Shown here: piece after piece, positions 53,091 to 61,821 of the stretch
Numbering within the stretch: position 1 is the first letter of the stretch
How the letters are laid out: the number at the start of each line of letters is the position of its first letter
Assembly: GCF_021650975.2 (NCBI RefSeq)
Contig: NZ_CP091285.1
Span: forward strand, 3,782,001 to 3,846,000
Direction of reading: 5' to 3'
From: Flavobacterium jumunjinense
GTDB taxonomy: Bacteria; Bacteroidota; Bacteroidia; Flavobacteriales; Flavobacteriaceae
DNA: 64,000 bases
Translations under genes and position numbers: made by a program
The notes under the pieces: generated by a model
Seen by the model: only the letters and a program-made list of their open reading frames with translations
Databases searched by the model: none
Told to the model about the DNA's origin: nothing

Positions 53091-54176
53091 ATGGAACAAT
53101 TTATAGTATCAGCTCGAAAATACCGTCCGCAAACGTTTAAAGATGTTGTGGGACAAAAAGCGATTACCAATACTTTATTGAATGCCATTGAAAACAATCA
53201 CCTAGCACAAGCTTTATTATTTACAGGACCAAGAGGTGTTGGAAAAACAACATGTGCGCGTATCTTGGCTCGAAAAATCAACCAGGAAGGCTATGATGAT
53301 CCTTTAGAAGATTTCTCTTTTAATGTTTTCGAACTCGATGCTGCTTCCAACAATGGAGTGGATGATATTCGAAGTATTATTGACCAAGTACGAATACCTC
53401 CACAAACTGGAAAATATAAGGTGTATATTATTGATGAGGTACACATGCTTTCTCAGGCTGCTTTTAATGCTTTCCTAAAAACATTAGAAGAACCACCAAA
53501 ACATGCTATTTTTATTTTAGCAACAACAGAGAAGCATAAAATTATCCCAACGATTCTTTCGCGTTGTCAAATATTCGATTTTAAAAGAATTACGGTAAAT
53601 GATGCTAAAGAGCATTTAGCAGAAATTGCCAAAGAACAAGGCGTTGCTTTTGAAGATGATGCGTTGCATGTTATTGCTCAAAAAGCAGATGGTGCGATGC
53701 GTGATGCTTTGTCTATTTTTGATCGTGTGGTTTCCTATTGTGGAAACAATTTAACCCGTCAAGCAGTAACTGAAAATTTAAATGTTCTCGATTTTGAATA
53801 CTATATAAAAATTACCGATTTACTTCTTGAAAATAAAATTCCTGATTTACTAATGGCTTACAATGATATTTTAGCCAAAGGTTTTGATGGACATCATTTT
53901 GTTGCTGGTTTAGCTTCTCACTTTAGAGATTTAATGGTATGCCAAAATCCGGTTACACTTAGTTTATTAGAAGCAGGAGAACATGCACAAAGTTTGTATT
54001 CGGCACAATCGAAAAAAGCCACACAAGATTTCTTAATGAGAGGAATTGAATTAGCAAACGACACCGACTTGAAATACAAAAACAGTCAGAACCAACGACT
54101 TTTAGTAGAACTTTGTTTGATGCAATTGGCCTCTATCACACTTGATGGAGAAAAAAAAAAGCTAAGTCCTTTATAA
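53091..54176 (+). CDS. dnaX: DNA polymerase III gamma/tau subunit, zero-frame (gamma-like) product
   Basis: 361 residues ending 5 codons after an A-run. Clamp-loader ATPase: Walker A FTGPRGVGKTTCAR (residues 45-58), LDAASNNGVDDIR, Walker B YIIDEVHMLS, sensor/SRC motif LSRCQIFDF and the three-domain organisation of gamma. As in other Bacteroidota the four zinc-binding cysteines of E. coli DnaX are absent. The frame stops before the tau-specific part, which continues in the -1 frame. Either both gamma and tau are made by frameshifting at 54151-54161, or the A-run is a real or sequencing frameshift. Confidence 0.93.
   Translation: MEQFIVSARKYRPQTFKDVVGQKAITNTLLNAIENNHLAQALLFTGPRGVGKTTCARILARKINQEGYDDPLEDFSFNVFELDAASNNGVDDIRSIIDQVRIPPQTGKYKVYIIDEVHMLSQAAFNAFLKTLEEPPKHAIFILATTEKHKIIPTILSRCQIFDFKRITVNDAKEHLAEIAKEQGVAFEDDALHVIAQKADGAMRDALSIFDRVVSYCGNNLTRQAVTENLNVLDFEYYIKITDLLLENKIPDLLMAYNDILAKGFDGHHFVAGLASHFRDLMVCQNPVTLSLLEAGEHAQSLYSAQSKKATQDFLMRGIELANDTDLKYKNSQNQRLLVELCLMQLASITLDGEKKKLSPL
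54151..54161 (+). promoter_or_regulatory. Probable -1 ribosomal frameshift site in dnaX
   Basis: Ten A residues followed by G; in frame it reads GAA AAA AAA AAG CTA, containing the heptamer A AAA AAG used by E. coli dnaX. A GGAG stands directly before it. The -1 frame from 54161 (GCT AAG TCC) is open to 54826. Confidence 0.7.
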
Positions 54177-54826
54177 TTCCTGCCACCTATTTTAGAAATG
54201 GGAGTTACTCTATTACAGAAGTAAAACAAGACCCACCTAAAACAGATACAAAACTCACAGAAAACAAAGAAACTGTTGTAGCAGAACAACCTAAAACTGT
54301 TCCACCACCTGTTGAAGTGAAACCAGAACCTATTATTCAGCATTTAAAGACTGAAATTGGTTCTAAAAATATGATTTCTGCACTTTCTTTATCGAGCATT
54401 AAGGCAAAAAAAGAACTGGAAGCCAAACAAATGAGTCATGTTAAACATCATGATAAATTACCTACAGAAGCTTTCAATGAAACCGAAATGCGATTGGTTT
54501 GGGATAAATTTGCCCAACGTTTGACCAAACAAAACAAACGATTAATGGCAACCTATATGCAAATGAACGATCCCGTTTTGAATGGATCAACCATTACTTT
54601 AGAACTACCAAACGAAAGTACAAAAGAGGAATTTTTATCGGGCTATAATGAATTATTAGGCTATTTAAGAGGTAAACTACACAATCATGACATTACGATA
54701 CAAGTTATCGTTAATGAAGTTACTGAAACGAAATATGCCTTTACTCCTATTGAAAAATATGAACGCTTAAAAGGTATTAACCCAAGTTTGGAACTATTAC
54801 AACGCCTTTTTGATTTGGATGTGTAA
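54161..54826 (+). CDS. dnaX: dnaX tau-specific C-terminal part (-1 frame)
   Basis: 221 codons open in the -1 frame from the A-run. After a Pro/Lys/Thr-rich linker (QDPPKTDTKLTENKETVVAE), the conserved Bacteroidota tau tail follows (FNETEMRLVWDKFAQRLTKQ, MATYMQMNDPVLNGSTITLE, YNELLGYLRGKLHNHDITIQ). A GTG at 54317 could be mistaken for an independent start. Joined to the N-terminal frame the protein would be about 578 residues, a normal tau length. This part would bind DnaB and the polymerase alpha subunit. Confidence 0.85.
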   Translation, partial: AKSFIIPATYFRNGSYSITEVKQDPPKTDTKLTENKETVVAEQPKTVPPPVEVKPEPIIQHLKTEIGSKNMISALSLSSIKAKKELEAKQMSHVKHHDKLPTEAFNETEMRLVWDKFAQRLTKQNKRLMATYMQMNDPVLNGSTITLELPNESTKEEFLSGYNELLGYLRGKLHNHDITIQVIVNEVTETKYAFTPIEKYERLKGINPSLELLQRLFDLDV

Positions 54827-54919
54827 AATAAATCTATTTTTATAAACGCTATCTATTTACTAAACAAATCAGCACATCTTCTAAAACTATATTTATAAAA
54901 TTTTAATTTTTCTCAAAAC

Positions 54920-55489
54920 ATGAGCGAAAGTATTCTTCATCAATTATTAAAGAAATCTAAGGAAACAAAAGAGTTGCTATCCGTTTGGCAATATAATGCA
55001 GAGAAAGGTTCACTAGTTGGTTATGTAGTTGATTTTAACGATGAATTTATTGTGTTTAATCAATTTACAAAATTCGGAAAACCCGATGGAAAAGTTATTT
55101 TAAACCTTTCTAGTGTAAAAACAATCGATTATAATGATGATTATACGAAAGTTATGGAATGCTTAATTCAATATTCTGATGTAATAGACAAACCCTTAGA
55201 AACGAATATTCCTATTGAATTTATAGATCAATGGCAATTTGAAACCCTTAAACATTTAATTACTATGAAAGACCAAATTGCAAGTTTTGAAATTAATGGT
55301 GGTGATTTTTATACTGGTTTTGTGAAAAAATTATCTACTGAAGATTTTGTATTACAATGCATTGGAAAAAATGGTGAAGATGAAGGTAGTGCATTGTATA
55401 GAATAGAAGATATTTCAGAAATTAGAATGGATGACATGGACGATAAGAGACGCTTATTATTGTATAAATGGAGAAACGCTATTATATAA
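54920..55489 (+). CDS. Unrecognised soluble protein
   Basis: 189 residues, no signal. Beta-rich, with an SH3/Sm-like look in two repeats (GSLVGYVVDFNDEFIVFNQF and GDFYTGFVKKLSTEDFVLQC), acidic overall. It overlaps the long form of the next gene by 22 nt, but not the chosen start. No family recognised. Confidence 0.65.
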   Translation: MSESILHQLLKKSKETKELLSVWQYNAEKGSLVGYVVDFNDEFIVFNQFTKFGKPDGKVILNLSSVKTIDYNDDYTKVMECLIQYSDVIDKPLETNIPIEFIDQWQFETLKHLITMKDQIASFEINGGDFYTGFVKKLSTEDFVLQCIGKNGEDEGSALYRIEDISEIRMDDMDDKRRLLLYKWRNAII

Positions 55490-55515
55490 AATTAACACCA
55501 AAACAATTTAAGAAC

Positions 55516-56352
55516 ATGAAAAATATACTGTTACTTTTTGTTTGTATTATTTCTTTTAAAGGTTATAATCAAGAGTACCTAGATAAAAAAATAGATGAAG
55601 GAATTGCATTCTATAAAGGTGGAAAGGTTGACAAAGCGTATAGAATTTGGAAGGAAATCGAAAAAAAAGCCGATAAAAATTCTTCTACCTATGGAACTAC
55701 TATTGGTAATATTCTTTTTTATTATATTGAAAAAAAAGACGAACCAAATTTCTTAATTTATTATGATAAAATTATAAAATCAGGATTGAACGATAGAGAT
55801 TTAAATCATGAAATTGGGAAACCATTTAAAAATTATCGTTATCATGCTACCATGCATATTGCAAGTTATTACGGTAAAAATAAAGAATTTCAAAAAGCAT
55901 TAGAATTCATCGAAAAAGCAGATAATGAAATTATATTTGAAACGACCTCTTTAAGCGCTTATACTTATCAAAAAGTAGATTTAGCTTTTTGGAAACATCG
56001 TTTATTGAAAGATTTAGGGCAAAATGATAAAGCAATTTCAAAACTTATTGAGCGCGCTTTTGAATATGATTATAAGAATATGTATCCCAATTGGGCTACA
56101 GTAAGCCCTGGTACGGATGAAGAAGAATTAGCTGAAACAATTTGTGAAAATTTTTCAGATTTAAATATCTTAAAAACCGAGATTGATGCTGCCATAGAAA
56201 ATGCAAAATTTGATAAATCTAAAAAAATCATCGAATTCAAATTATTCGAAATTGATTATACGATTAATTTATATACGGATTTTGAGAATATTGATATTGC
56301 TAAAGAATATCTAAAAAAGTCTTATTTTTATGAATATCTAAAGGAGAAATAA
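55516..56352 (+). CDS. Exported TPR-like protein of unknown function
   Basis: 278 residues from the ATG at 55516. A signal peptide (MKNILLLFVCIISFKGYNQ) begins there, while the longer frame from 55468 overlaps the upstream gene and puts the signal inside. The body is helical with TPR-like pairs (KIDEGIAFYKGGKVDKAYRI, NKEFQKALEFIEKAD, LGQNDKAISKLIERAFEYDY). Secreted or periplasmic scaffold is likely; partner unknown. Confidence 0.68.
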   Translation: MKNILLLFVCIISFKGYNQEYLDKKIDEGIAFYKGGKVDKAYRIWKEIEKKADKNSSTYGTTIGNILFYYIEKKDEPNFLIYYDKIIKSGLNDRDLNHEIGKPFKNYRYHATMHIASYYGKNKEFQKALEFIEKADNEIIFETTSLSAYTYQKVDLAFWKHRLLKDLGQNDKAISKLIERAFEYDYKNMYPNWATVSPGTDEEELAETICENFSDLNILKTEIDAAIENAKFDKSKKIIEFKLFEIDYTINLYTDFENIDIAKEYLKKSYFYEYLKEK

Positions 56353-56406
56353 TTAAATGAATGGAATAACCTACATCAAAAACAGTATTACAAACCCAAT
56401 TGAATT

Positions 56407-56781
56407 ATGACAATTGATAATTTACCTCTTGAAAATGAAAGTTTTTGGGGTTATTTAAACCATAAACTTAGAATTGAATTTAGAAATAACCAATTAAATG
56501 ATAGGCTTTTCATATATCCTATTGAAATTTCTGTAAATTCTATATCTCAAAAAACTAAAACAAATGTTCCTACATTAATTAATGCTAAAATTGTTTTCAC
56601 AGTAGAAGAATGTAGAGAAAAAGAGTATGTAGCAAAGCTAAGCTTAGGAAATAATTCTCGTAAAGTTTATATACACACTAAAGGTGCAGATTTAACAAAG
56701 TGTTTTCCTGAATCTAAACCTTTTACAGATTGGATAAAAATAGATGAATTAAAAAAGGAGATTCAAATAGATTTATTGTAA
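56407..56781 (+). CDS. Unrecognised small soluble protein
   Basis: 124 residues without signal or membrane segment. Mixed alpha/beta (SFWGYLNHKLRIEFRNNQLN, NAKIVFTVEECREKEYVAKL). It stands 54 nt after the TPR-like gene on the same strand. No family recognised. Confidence 0.6.
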   Translation: MTIDNLPLENESFWGYLNHKLRIEFRNNQLNDRLFIYPIEISVNSISQKTKTNVPTLINAKIVFTVEECREKEYVAKLSLGNNSRKVYIHTKGADLTKCFPESKPFTDWIKIDELKKEIQIDLL

Positions 56782-56811
56782 GCTTACATTTCATAAAATA
56801 TAATTAATTAG

Positions 56812-57018
56812 AATATTTTATTAATTTATAACCTGCCTATTTTATTTTTTGCTGTATTTTTAAGTTCAAAAGGTATACCAACAGATAATAAAACCGTAAC
56901 AATAGAAAAAGAAAAAATTAGATTTATCAACGCTAAGACAGGTAAAGAAATGGATATCGATAGCATTATTAAACCACATGTTGACAGTATAATAAAGGAG
57001 CATAAAAATAGCATATGA
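56812..57018 (+). pseudogene. Coding-like ORF without a normal start codon, coupled to the HAD gene
   Basis: After a TAG at 56809-56811 the frame stays open for 68 codons and ends in a TGA that overlaps the ATG of the next gene (ATGA). The product would have a hydrophobic stretch (YNLPILFFAVFLSSKGIP) and then a charged part (TVTIEKEKIRFINAKTGKEM, IIKPHVDSIIKEHK). There is no ATG, GTG or TTG before the charged part; ATT at 56824 is the only near-suitable codon. It is either a gene with a rare start or the remnant of a longer gene. Confidence 0.5.
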
Positions 57019-57587
57019 AATTAATTATACTCGATATAGACGAAACTTTACTTCACGCTACCGATACATTGATACATGAAGGTTATGATTTCAAGGTATT
57101 TAATTATTTCGTGTATAAAAGACCTTTTTTAGACACATTTCTACTAGAATTGAAAAAACATTTTAAAGTCGCAATTTGGTCGTCGGCTTCAGATGATTAT
57201 GTGCAAGAAATTGTAGGTCAAATTTTTCCGAAAGAGTACCAACTCGAATTTGTTTGGGGTCGTTCTAAATGTACATTACAAATTGACTCTCAAAGTATCG
57301 ATGATTATGGTTCGTTTGATTATTTTAATCACATGAATTATAGCAAGATACTTAAAAAAGTAGCAAAAAAAGGTTTTGCAACATTAGAAGAGATATTAAT
57401 AATTGATGATACACCTCGAAAATGCAAATACAATTATGGAAATGCTATCTACCCTACTACGTTTTTAGCCAATCCAAATGATACAGAATTAGAGTTGCTT
57501 TTACAGTACCTTATTAGTATTAAAGAGGTTGAGAATGTTAGAAAAATTGAGAAACGAAATTGGAGAGAAATAAAAACTTTAAAATAG
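57015..57587 (+). CDS. HAD-superfamily phosphatase of the NIF/FCP1 type
   Basis: 190 residues. The nucleophile motif is ILDIDETLLHA (D7 and D9), followed by YKRPFLDTFLLELKKHFKVA, IWSSASDDYVQ (motif II Ser/Thr) and EEILIIDDTPRKCKYNYGNA (motif III/IV). This is the NLI-interacting-factor-like phosphatase pattern known mainly from eukaryotic Ser phosphatases (FCP1/SCP), found scattered in Bacteroidota. The target is unknown. Its start overlaps the upstream start-less ORF by 4 nt. Confidence 0.85.
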   Translation: MKLIILDIDETLLHATDTLIHEGYDFKVFNYFVYKRPFLDTFLLELKKHFKVAIWSSASDDYVQEIVGQIFPKEYQLEFVWGRSKCTLQIDSQSIDDYGSFDYFNHMNYSKILKKVAKKGFATLEEILIIDDTPRKCKYNYGNAIYPTTFLANPNDTELELLLQYLISIKEVENVRKIEKRNWREIKTLK

Positions 57588-57594
57588 TAATATT

Positions 57595-58686
57595 ATGAAA
57601 AATAATATGTTTTTCTTGATTTTTTTCCTGAGTACTATCATTTTGCACGCTCAGAAAATAATTTACAAACCTATTTTTATTAACCAATGTACTAACGAGG
57701 AAGATAAAAATGTTATTTGGGATATTATTGATTTAAAACAAAAAAAATATTTAAAAAAAGGACCTTTTGATATTGAAATCCTATTACCTAGTCTAGGAGA
57801 GTTTCAGTTGGTTTATGACTTTTATGATTCAGAACAGATTGAAATTAAAAAAACTGGAACTACCACAGATACCATCTTTTTAGAGAAATTAAAATTATTT
57901 GTTGCAATAAGTAATCCTCCTTTTTCAGAATATAAAGTTTGTAATACGCTTGCAAATGGTCGTGTTACAGATTATTATTCTAATGGAAAAATAAGAGCGA
58001 TAGGTACTTTTGAAAATGGACAACTTACTGATACTTTAAAAAAATATGATAATGAAGGTATACTAACTGAATTACAAATTCCTAACAAAAAAGGTAATCG
58101 ATTACTTGATTACTATAAAGATGGAAAAATAAAAGTTGATTTAAACTACAGAAAAAAAGAGAAAAAACTTTATTATGAGTCAGGGAAACTAGCAGAATAT
58201 GAATCTTGGAAAGGTAAAAGTAAATTAGTTTCTTACTTTGAAAATGGTACTCTAAAACGTTTAAAACGTCCTAAAAAGCAAGAAACCTTTTCTGAAAAAG
58301 AAATTTTGGTTGATAAAATAACCCGAAAAGAAATTTTAAAACTCAAAAGACTCTTCTCATTTAACAGAATAGATCGAAATCATCGTTTTTATGAGTATCA
58401 TTGGGTACATCATGATAAAAAAGGGGCGAAAAAATGTGAAATAGTCTATTACGAATCCAACTATTCCGTGTATGATTTTCCAGATAGTATTCAACAAATT
58501 AATCAAACATCATTTGATATGGTTACTTTTTATAAAGAAAGTATTCCTTATAAAAAAATAGAAGCTATATATTTAAACGAAGAAAATAATTATTCCAAAC
58601 AACTTATTGTATATCGAAAAGAAAATGAGGACTGGATTGAAGAAAAAAGATACTCCATTGATGCTATTTATTCTCTAATTGAATAA
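57595..58686 (+). CDS. Exported MORN-repeat protein
   Basis: 363 residues. Signal peptide MKNNMFFLIFFLSTIILHAQ. The middle carries MORN-like variants used in Bacteroidota secreted proteins (VTDYYSNGKIRAIGTFENGQ, LLDYYKDGKIKVDLNY, KLYYESGKLAEYESW, LVSYFENGTLKRLK). No enzymatic motif. It begins 7 nt after the HAD gene and may be part of the same transcript. Confidence 0.75.
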   Translation: MKNNMFFLIFFLSTIILHAQKIIYKPIFINQCTNEEDKNVIWDIIDLKQKKYLKKGPFDIEILLPSLGEFQLVYDFYDSEQIEIKKTGTTTDTIFLEKLKLFVAISNPPFSEYKVCNTLANGRVTDYYSNGKIRAIGTFENGQLTDTLKKYDNEGILTELQIPNKKGNRLLDYYKDGKIKVDLNYRKKEKKLYYESGKLAEYESWKGKSKLVSYFENGTLKRLKRPKKQETFSEKEILVDKITRKEILKLKRLFSFNRIDRNHRFYEYHWVHHDKKGAKKCEIVYYESNYSVYDFPDSIQQINQTSFDMVTFYKESIPYKKIEAIYLNEENNYSKQLIVYRKENEDWIEEKRYSIDAIYSLIE

Positions 58687-58709
58687 TTTACAGCACATTA
58701 ATATTTTTA

Positions 58710-58756
58710 GTTTTACCCCTATGTCAAAATTTAAAACTTTGACATAGGGGTAAAAC
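58710..58756. terminator. Perfect 19-bp inverted repeat
   Basis: GTTTTACCCCTATGTCAAA at 58710-58728 and its exact reverse complement at 58738-58756, with a 9-nt loop. It stands after the MORN gene. There is no T-run on either side, so it might stabilise the mRNA or be a protein-binding site instead of a classic terminator. Confidence 0.55.
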
Positions 58757-58820
58757 AGAGAAAAAGAATATTAAAAGGGCATAATTTTTGATTGAATCCC
58801 AAAACAATAAACGAAATAAA

Positions 58821-59225
58821 ATGAAAAAAACATTCCTTTTTATTGCCCTAGTGTTCATAACATTGACTACTGCTCAAAACACAAATTACATTGGTCACTA
58901 TGAGAAAAAAATTAAAGCCAACGATGGGTTTGTGCTTGAATATGAATTAAAGATTAAAGCAGACAGTACTTTTACTTTTCATTCATTCAGAAATATTGGT
59001 CAGTTAAATAGCGTCGATGAAAATAGTTATGCTAAAGGCACTTGGAAAGTCATTAAAAATATCATTTATTTTTATACTGATAAAGAAACCGAGCTTGATG
59101 AAAAACACCAATTGAACTTCACTAATAGTAGCGGAAGAATGGATCATAAAGACAAAAAACTTTTCCGTTTTTATCATTCTGATATCTTTTGGGTAGATAA
59201 ATTAACCCTTACTAAAATAGAATAA
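58821..59225 (+). CDS. Small exported protein of lipocalin-like character
   Basis: 134 residues from ATG at 58821, where a clear signal peptide begins (MKKTFLFIALVFITLTTAQ); the longer frame starts from a TTG at 58788 without reason. The mature part resembles small periplasmic beta-barrels (IGHYEKKIKANDGFVLEYEL, TFTFHSFRNIGQLN, KGTWKVIKNIIYFYTDKE). No named family. Confidence 0.7.
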   Translation: MKKTFLFIALVFITLTTAQNTNYIGHYEKKIKANDGFVLEYELKIKADSTFTFHSFRNIGQLNSVDENSYAKGTWKVIKNIIYFYTDKETELDEKHQLNFTNSSGRMDHKDKKLFRFYHSDIFWVDKLTLTKIE

Positions 59226-59315
59226 TATGCAAAAGGAGTATGTTAAATTTGTTTTATAGTGCATCTTTTTGCTTTTATTCGCTATTATTATTTTTTAAAC
59301 TTTTACAAACATTAA

Positions 59316-59649
59316 ATGCAGAGTTATAGAATCGCATACTGGCTGTCTCTAATTGGTGGTGTTTTCATACTATTGTTAGGGTATATTATGGACTATTATG
59401 AAAGCAGTTCAAGTAGTATTACTTTTTCAAGATCGAGTTATGGAGAAGGTATTCTTACTCCTTTTGGAGCAAAAATAATTGGCTCTCTTTTAATCTTTAC
59501 TAAATAAAAAAGAAGTCTTAGAAGAAAGAGCTAGACTTGATGACACAGAATATGAATATCTCATCATAAGAAAAAAAGAAAAAGAAGCATTGAGGAAATT
59601 GGAAAAAAAGAAAAGACAGAAAAAACGTAAAAAGAAAATGAGAAAATAA
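59316..59649 (+). pseudogene. Small membrane protein gene interrupted by a frameshift
   Basis: The first frame (59316-59507, 63 codons) has a membrane helix (YWLSLIGGVFILLLGYIMDY) and a second hydrophobic end (GAKIIGSLLIFTK), then stops in TAAATAAAAAAG. A +1 frame continues directly from there to 59649 with a charged, Lys/Glu-rich tail (EVLEERARLDDTEYEYLI, RKKEKEALRKLEKKKRQKK). The two parts look like one gene of about 110 codons split near 59491-59505. It could be a real mutation or an error in the A-rich stretch. Confidence 0.5.
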
Positions 59650-59844
59650 TAGATTTTTATTCCCGTATTTTTCAATAAAATAAGTGCTAAAAATATCTCT
59701 TTTCTTAAAATTGAGTTAACAAATTTTTAAATTCAATAAAAAATAACTTACATTTATCCCTACTAAGAATCGAAAATATGTAGAATTTCTTGTGAAAATG
59801 AAAGTTCTATACTATGATTATAAAAAATTAAAAATTTACATTGT

Positions 59845-60276
59845 ATGAATCAAAAACCATCAAATGCATTCGTCGCAGCATCATGGGTTGCTCTTGGAGC
59901 AGGTATGATAGGCTATTTAATTGGACTATTTAGAGCTGAAATGCTATTGAACGAAAAAGGATATTATTTCACAATCCTAATGTTTGGTCTATTTGCGGTT
60001 GTATCACTACAAAAAAGTGTGAGAGATAAACTAGAAGATATTCCTGTAACCGATTTATACTATGGAATTTGTTGGTTTGCTACTCTCCTATCTATTTCGT
60101 TATTAGTTATTGGGCTGTGGAACGCTACCCTATTATCTAGCGAAAAAGGATTCTATGCTTTTTCATTCTTACTAGCGATTTTTGGAGCCATCACAGTTCA
60201 AAAAAATACACGTGATAACCAAAATCTTACGGTTAACAAAAAAGAAGAAAAAGAAGAAAAAGAACAACAATACTAA
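59845..60276 (+). CDS. YiaA/YiaB-family inner membrane protein
   Basis: 143 residues with four membrane helices in two repeats of the YiaAB two-helix domain (SWVALGAGMIGYLIGLFRA and GYYFTILMFGLFAVVSLQKS; then ICWFATLLSISLLVIGLWNA and GFYAFSFLLAIFGAITVQK). The motif LNEKGYY/SSEKGFY with VQK/SLQK is repeated. Role unknown. It ends 11 nt before the RDD gene and is probably co-transcribed. Confidence 0.88.
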   Translation: MNQKPSNAFVAASWVALGAGMIGYLIGLFRAEMLLNEKGYYFTILMFGLFAVVSLQKSVRDKLEDIPVTDLYYGICWFATLLSISLLVIGLWNATLLSSEKGFYAFSFLLAIFGAITVQKNTRDNQNLTVNKKEEKEEKEQQY

Positions 60277-60287
60277 ATCTCATAAAA

Positions 60288-61064
60288 TTGGAAAACACTA
60301 CCTTTAGAGAAGTAGAAAGCATTGCATTAGCAAGTAGAAAAAGAAGAATCGTAGCCTATTTGATTGATCATTTAGTAATGTCTTTTGCTACAATTGGAAT
60401 TGTTTTTCTACTACTTGGTCCGAACTTTATAGAAAATGAGAACTTTGTCCAAGTTGGAATGACATTCGCTTCTGTAATGCTAATTACCATGCTTCTATAT
60501 ATGGCTAAAGACTGTATTAATGGCGTAAGTATTGGAAAATGGGTAATGGGAATTAGAGTTAGAGATGAAAAAAATGCAAATGAAGTTCCTTCGATAGGAA
60601 GATTATTTCTAAGAAATATTCCAATTATTGTTTGGCCCGTAGAGTTTATAATTTTAGCAGCAAGCACAGATAAAAAACGTTTAGGTGATAAATTTGCAAA
60701 AACTATCGTTGTAAAAAACCCAAACAAACCAACAAAGATGGTTCGTATTGTTCCGTTAATTGCAATAGTTCTCTGTTTTATTGCTTCTTTTGTTTTTTTC
60801 TTAAGTGCTGTTATGAAAAATTCAGATGCTTATAAAGTTTCGATACAAGAAATTGAACAAAATGATGCCATTATTAGCGAAGTTGGTAAAATTACTGGCT
60901 ATGGAATGATGCCAATGGGAAATATAAATATTAGAAATGGTTATGGTAATGCGCAATTAACAATTGAAGTGCAAGGAACTAAAAAGAATGTTAATGTTTT
61001 TACTCATTTAACCAAAGAACCTAATGGAGAGTGGAAAATAGAAGAAATAAAAAATTTATATTAA
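60288..61064 (+). CDS. RDD-domain membrane protein with a C-terminal Coa1-like domain
   Basis: 258 residues from a TTG start at 60288; the next ATG would remove the RDD signature. The RDD domain spans residues ~18-140 with RRIVAYLIDHLVMSF, KDCINGVSIGKWVMGIRVRD and the GDKFAKTIVVK end. A further helix (IVPLIAIVLCFIASFVFFLS) leads to a ~90-residue C-terminal domain (IISEVGKITGYGMMPMGNIN, GNAQLTIEVQGTKKNVNVF) similar to cytochrome-oxidase-assembly Coa1-like domains. Role in transport or assembly unknown. Confidence 0.82.
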   Translation: MENTTFREVESIALASRKRRIVAYLIDHLVMSFATIGIVFLLLGPNFIENENFVQVGMTFASVMLITMLLYMAKDCINGVSIGKWVMGIRVRDEKNANEVPSIGRLFLRNIPIIVWPVEFIILAASTDKKRLGDKFAKTIVVKNPNKPTKMVRIVPLIAIVLCFIASFVFFLSAVMKNSDAYKVSIQEIEQNDAIISEVGKITGYGMMPMGNINIRNGYGNAQLTIEVQGTKKNVNVFTHLTKEPNGEWKIEEIKNLY

Positions 61065-61083
61065 AGAGTTCAATAAAATTACC

Positions 61084-61117
61084 AAACTGAAATATTTTGA
61101 AAAAGATATTTCAGTTT
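61084..61117 (+). terminator. Terminator after the RDD gene
   Basis: AAACTGAAATAT / ATATTTCAGTTT with a 10-nt loop, followed by T-rich sequence. Confidence 0.8.
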
Positions 61118-61119
61118 TT

Positions 61120-61821
61120 TTATTCTAAAATTCGAACTTTTACATCCTTAGCGAAATTTCTTCCAATGGGTATGGTGTAATTTTTTATTTGAATTCTATT
61201 TCCTTCAATAAAATCGACTTTATCAATAGCAATTGTATAGGATTTATGGACTCTAATAAAATTCAACTCAGACAATTCTTCCGATAAAGATGACAATGAT
61301 TTGTGCGTAATATATGTTTTATCAATTGTAATAATTTTTATATACTCCTTCATTCCTTCAATAAACAAAATCTGATTTAAATTAATTTTAATCATCTTTT
61401 TATCAACTTTTACAAAAAAATAGGATTCTGAAACAGGATCAATCTTTAAATTATTCTTAACATTAAATTCTAAAAGTAATTTATCAATACACTTTGCAAA
61501 CCTGGAAAAAGGAATAGGCTTAACTAAATAGTCTAAAACATTTAAATCATAACTCTCTGCTGCAAACTCTCTAAAAGCACTTGTTATTACTACAAACGAT
61601 TTAAATTTCAATAGATTAATCAATTCGAAACCTGTCATAACAGGCATTTTTATATCTACAAATAATACATCAACCTGCTGATTTGCATTTAAAAAAGTGA
61701 GTCCTTCTAATGCATTATCAAATTTTCCAACAATTTCAAAATCTGGAAATGCTTCAAAATATTTTTCTAAAACATTCAAAGCTAATGGTTCATCATCAAT
61801 CAGGACACAATTAATCTTCAT
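61120..61821 (-). CDS. LytTR-family response regulator
   Basis: 233 residues. Receiver domain with phospho-acceptor D56 (VDVLFVDIKMPVMTG), acidic pocket LIDDEP and K of VKPIPF; C-terminal LytTR DNA-binding domain at ~135-230 (FIEGMKEYIKIITIDKTYIT, FIRVHKSYTIAIDKVDFIEG, YTIPIGRNF). It overlaps the stop of the kinase gene by 11 nt and is its partner. Target genes unknown; the divergent SusC gene on the far side is a candidate. Confidence 0.95.
   Translation of the reverse strand: MKINCVLIDDEPLALNVLEKYFEAFPDFEIVGKFDNALEGLTFLNANQQVDVLFVDIKMPVMTGFELINLLKFKSFVVITSAFREFAAESYDLNVLDYLVKPIPFSRFAKCIDKLLLEFNVKNNLKIDPVSESYFFVKVDKKMIKINLNQILFIEGMKEYIKIITIDKTYITHKSLSSLSEELSELNFIRVHKSYTIAIDKVDFIEGNRIQIKNYTIPIGRNFAKDVKVRILE

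Noticed and set aside
56826..57014. Minus-strand 62-codon ORF
   Set aside because: Opposite the plus-strand coding-like frame that overlaps the HAD gene; no promoter, and the plus-strand frame explains the composition.
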